A stretch of 7,792 nt of DNA. Origin: Actinomycetota bacterium (GTDB taxonomy: Bacteria; Actinomycetota; Actinomycetes; S36-B12). Below, in pieces: positions 5,731 through 7,792 of this stretch. A program made the translations under genes and the position numbers. How positions within the stretch are numbered: the first letter of the stretch is position 1; every line of letters begins with the position of its first letter. The notes beneath the pieces were generated by a model, which saw only the letters and a list, made by a program, of their open reading frames with translations, was not told where the DNA came from and ran no database searches. Location of the stretch: NCBI GenBank assembly GCA_009700485.1, contig WLLZ01000082.1, positions 1 to 7,792 on the forward strand. The letters are read 5' to 3'.

Positions 5731-7050
5731 ATGGCCAAACTCCCACGCAATGCCCTCACCCGCAGTATGCGGATGGCTGCGCTGCCGGCCGCTTTTGCTG
5801 GGCGAACCGCGCTGGGCTTCGGCAAGCGGGTCGGCGGCAAATCCGCTGAAATAGTGGCTGCTGAATTGCAAGCGCGCACCGCTGAACAGATGTTCAAAGT
5901 ACTCGGCGAGCTTAAAGGCGGGGCCATGAAACTTGGTCAAGCCATGAGTATTTTCGAGGCCGCACTACCCGAGGACTTCGCCGGCCCTTATCGAGCGGCC
6001 CTCACCAAATTACAAGATGCAGCACCACCGCTCCCTGCTGAAGCTATCCACAAGATTCTCACCGACGAACTTGGCGTGGATTGGCGCACGAAATTCTTGG
6101 AGTTCGCAGACCAGCCCGCAGCGGCCGCCTCCATCGGGCAGGTACATAAAGCAACTTGGCATGACGGCCGCGTGGTGGCGGTGAAAGTGCAATACCCCGG
6201 AGCAGATAAAGCCCTAATTAGCGACCTCAACCAAATGGCGCGAATGGGTAAACTCTTTGCCTCCTGGATACCCGGTCTCGACATCAAGCCACTGCTGGAT
6301 GAGTTACGCGATCGTGCCGTTGACGAACTCGATTACTTGCACGAGTCACAGAATCAACGGGCTTTCGCCATCGCCTACGAAGGTGACTCGGAGTTTGTAA
6401 TACCCCATGTTCTTGTTGCAGCACCACATGTGCTCGTTAGTGAATGGATTGACGGCACCGCACTCTCATCCATCATTAAAGACGGCAGTCAAGCCGAACG
6501 TGATGCAGCCGGAGTCCTCTATGAACGTTTCTTGCTATCTGGCCCATCGCGTGCTGGCCTCCTACATGCCGACCCACACCCCGGCAACTTCCGCATCACC
6601 CCGGATGGCCGCCTAGGCATACTTGACTTCGGTGCCTGCGCATCATTGCCAGATGGACTACCTTCAGCAATGGGTTCATTACTTCGTATCGCCCAATTGG
6701 GGGATGCACAAACGGTAATCGAGGGTCTACGCGCCGAGGGTTTCATCAAGCCCAATATTGAGGTCGATGCCGAGCAAGTGCTGGCATACCTCCAGCCTTT
6801 TGTTGATCCAGCCCGATACGAAGAGTTCACTTTCTCCCGTGATTGGATGCGCGAGCAATTCACCCGCATGAATGATATGCGCAATCCCGATTTCGCCGTA
6901 GGACTAAAACTAAACCTGCCGCCGTCATATGCCTTGATCCATCGGGTCTGGCTAGGTTGTATCGGCGTGCTTTGCCAACTCGGCGCCACCGTTCCGATGC
7001 GCGCAGAACTAACGCGTTGGGTGCCTGATTTCACCACCGCTGGCCAATAG
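5731..7050 (+). CDS. ABC1/AarF (UbiB/COQ8-like) atypical kinase
   Basis: 439 residues. The family-specific KxGQ motif is KLGQ at 67-70. The alanine-rich nucleotide loop is AAAASIGQVHKA at about 130-141, the catalytic lysine Lys152 is in VAVKVQ, and ELDY is at 199-202. SEWIDG lies at 237-242. The catalytic loop is HADPHPGNF (279-287) and the metal-binding DFG is at 299-301. All key residues are present, so ATP binding or ATPase activity is expected. COQ8/UbiB relatives support quinone biosynthesis; actinobacteria make menaquinone and the role of this branch is unsettled. The mycobacterial relative, from memory Rv3197 (MABP-1), has been linked to macrolide tolerance. The gene starts 9 bp after the E1-like gene with only a poorly spaced AGG, suggesting translational coupling. 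It converges on uvrD2 with 14 bp between the stop codons. Confidence 0.93.
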   Translation: MAKLPRNALTRSMRMAALPAAFAGRTALGFGKRVGGKSAEIVAAELQARTAEQMFKVLGELKGGAMKLGQAMSIFEAALPEDFAGPYRAALTKLQDAAPPLPAEAIHKILTDELGVDWRTKFLEFADQPAAAASIGQVHKATWHDGRVVAVKVQYPGADKALISDLNQMARMGKLFASWIPGLDIKPLLDELRDRAVDELDYLHESQNQRAFAIAYEGDSEFVIPHVLVAAPHVLVSEWIDGTALSSIIKDGSQAERDAAGVLYERFLLSGPSRAGLLHADPHPGNFRITPDGRLGILDFGACASLPDGLPSAMGSLLRIAQLGDAQTVIEGLRAEGFIKPNIEVDAEQVLAYLQPFVDPARYEEFTFSRDWMREQFTRMNDMRNPDFAVGLKLNLPPSYALIHRVWLGCIGVLCQLGATVPMRAELTRWVPDFTTAGQ

Positions 7051-7064
7051 CATCAAGCTGGCTG

Positions 7065-7792
7065 CTAGCGGGTCGGGTCGCCCAGCAACTCAAGGAGCGT
7101 TGGCCCGTACAACTCCAACTTCGCGGGCCCGATGCCGGGTATAGCCGCCAACTGCTCCAAACTTGCTGGCAACTGTTCAACAATTGCCAACAATGTTGCA
7201 TCTGTAAAGACAACGAACGCCGGGACTTCGCGCTCTGTCGCCTGACGCAGTCGCCACCGTTTCAACTGTTCGAACTGATCAGGGTCATAAGTCGAAGGGC
7301 AGGTACGGCACCTGCCTAAGGAGCGCTCTGGCGCGGTGACCAACCCCTTACCGCAGGTGCGGCACATTGCCGGCCCGCGCTTCTTGCGTTCAGTTCGCGC
7401 GCGACCAGAGCCGCGATGCACACTCCCCCGCGACTCATCACCGTCAAGCCCATCAACAAGTTGACCCGTTGAGTCGCGAAGGGTGACTAAGAATTTGCTG
7501 AACTCCCGATTCTCGCGGCCACCCGGCTGCCGGGCCCGCGCCCAAGACAGATGCAGGTATGACTTAGCGCGCGTCATTCCAACATAAAGTAACCGGCGCT
7601 CCTCCTCTATCTCATCGGGTGAGTCAGCATTCGACAACGGCAGTAACCCATCACTGCACCCGACAATGAAAACTACCTGCCATTCAAGGCCCTTGGCCGA
7701 ATGCAAGGAGGAAAGTGTCACGGCATCGGCGGCCGGCGCATGTTGCGCCTCAGAGTGATGATCAAGTTCGGTGACAAATGCCGGCAAATCCC
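7065..7792 (-). CDS. uvrD2: UvrD2-type superfamily 1 DNA helicase, C-terminal part (runs off right edge)
   Basis: The reading frame is open to the right edge; about 241 C-terminal residues are visible (numbered here from the first complete codon). The remaining helicase motifs are the Q-loop/motif V stretch VTLSSLHSAKGLEW (24-37) and motif VI EEERRLLYVGMTRA (62-75). A basic linker follows, then a tetracysteine module CRTCGK...CRTC with Cys143, Cys146, Cys161 and Cys164. The C-terminal HRDC domain (about 170-237) contains VPAFVVFTDATL and the helix-hairpin-like IPGIGPAKLELYG. The tetracysteine-plus-HRDC tail is the hallmark of actinobacterial UvrD2, an ATP-dependent 3'-5' helicase involved in DNA repair and replication. 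The N-terminal ATP-binding motifs lie outside the window. No terminator is evident in the 14 bp between it and the convergent kinase gene. Confidence 0.93.
   Translation of the reverse strand, partial: DLPAFVTELDHHSEAQHAPAADAVTLSSLHSAKGLEWQVVFIVGCSDGLLPLSNADSPDEIEEERRLLYVGMTRAKSYLHLSWARARQPGGRENREFSKFLVTLRDSTGQLVDGLDGDESRGSVHRGSGRARTERKKRGPAMCRTCGKGLVTAPERSLGRCRTCPSTYDPDQFEQLKRWRLRQATEREVPAFVVFTDATLLAIVEQLPASLEQLAAIPGIGPAKLELYGPTLLELLGDPTR

Noticed and set aside
6519..7037. Minus-strand 172-codon frame inside the ABC1 kinase gene
   Set aside because: Antisense to the catalytic HADPHPGNF and DFG regions of a well-supported plus-strand gene; no recognisable domain.

Overview
The window reads as chromosomal DNA of an actinobacterium with a moderate GC content (mid-50s % by eye). 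The evidence is the gene set: a UPF0182 membrane protein, a YlbL-type PDZ/Lon-fold protease, a Zincin_2 (DUF2342) protein, an E1-like TOMM/cyclodehydratase-type protein, an ABC1/AarF-family kinase and a UvrD2 helicase with tetracysteine and HRDC modules. From memory, these cluster in the Mycobacterium tuberculosis Rv3193c-Rv3198c neighbourhood and in other actinobacteria. No mobile element, CRISPR array, rRNA or tRNA is visible.

Layout. Positions 1-1956 hold three tightly coupled minus-strand genes. In transcription order they are a small single-span membrane protein, a PDZ/Lon-type membrane protease (4-bp GTGA overlap) and the N-terminal part of a UPF0182 multi-span membrane protein (1-bp gap), which runs off the left edge. 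They appear to start from a leaderless-type promoter at about 1957-1991.

Positions 1957-2326 are a 370-bp gene-free region and the most unusual part of the window. It holds a near-perfect nested hairpin (1995-2067), then an array of same-orientation DnaA-box-like motifs (2131-2274) at spacings near whole helical turns. The array ends in a perfect TGTGGATAA box next to AT-rich DNA.

Positions 2327-4142 hold a NUDIX hydrolase and a Zincin_2 protein, overlapping by 20 bp on the minus strand. A 53-residue four-cysteine protein (DUF5679-like, 4247-4408, minus) and its terminator hairpin precede them. A 305-bp divergent intergenic region (4409-4713) separates this block from a plus-strand pair: the E1-like/TOMM-type protein and the ABC1 kinase, 9 bp apart. 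The right edge carries the C-terminal third or so of UvrD2, convergent with the kinase.

How the parts may fit. The left operon is a cell-envelope module. A YlbL homologue (DdcP) in Bacillus clears a DNA-damage-induced division inhibitor, and UvrD2 is a DNA repair/replication helicase, so a link to damage response is conceivable but only inferred. The E1-like/ABC1-kinase pair looks like an uncharacterised two-gene unit: a peptide-binding RiPP-type protein without YcaO or precursor, next to an atypical kinase.
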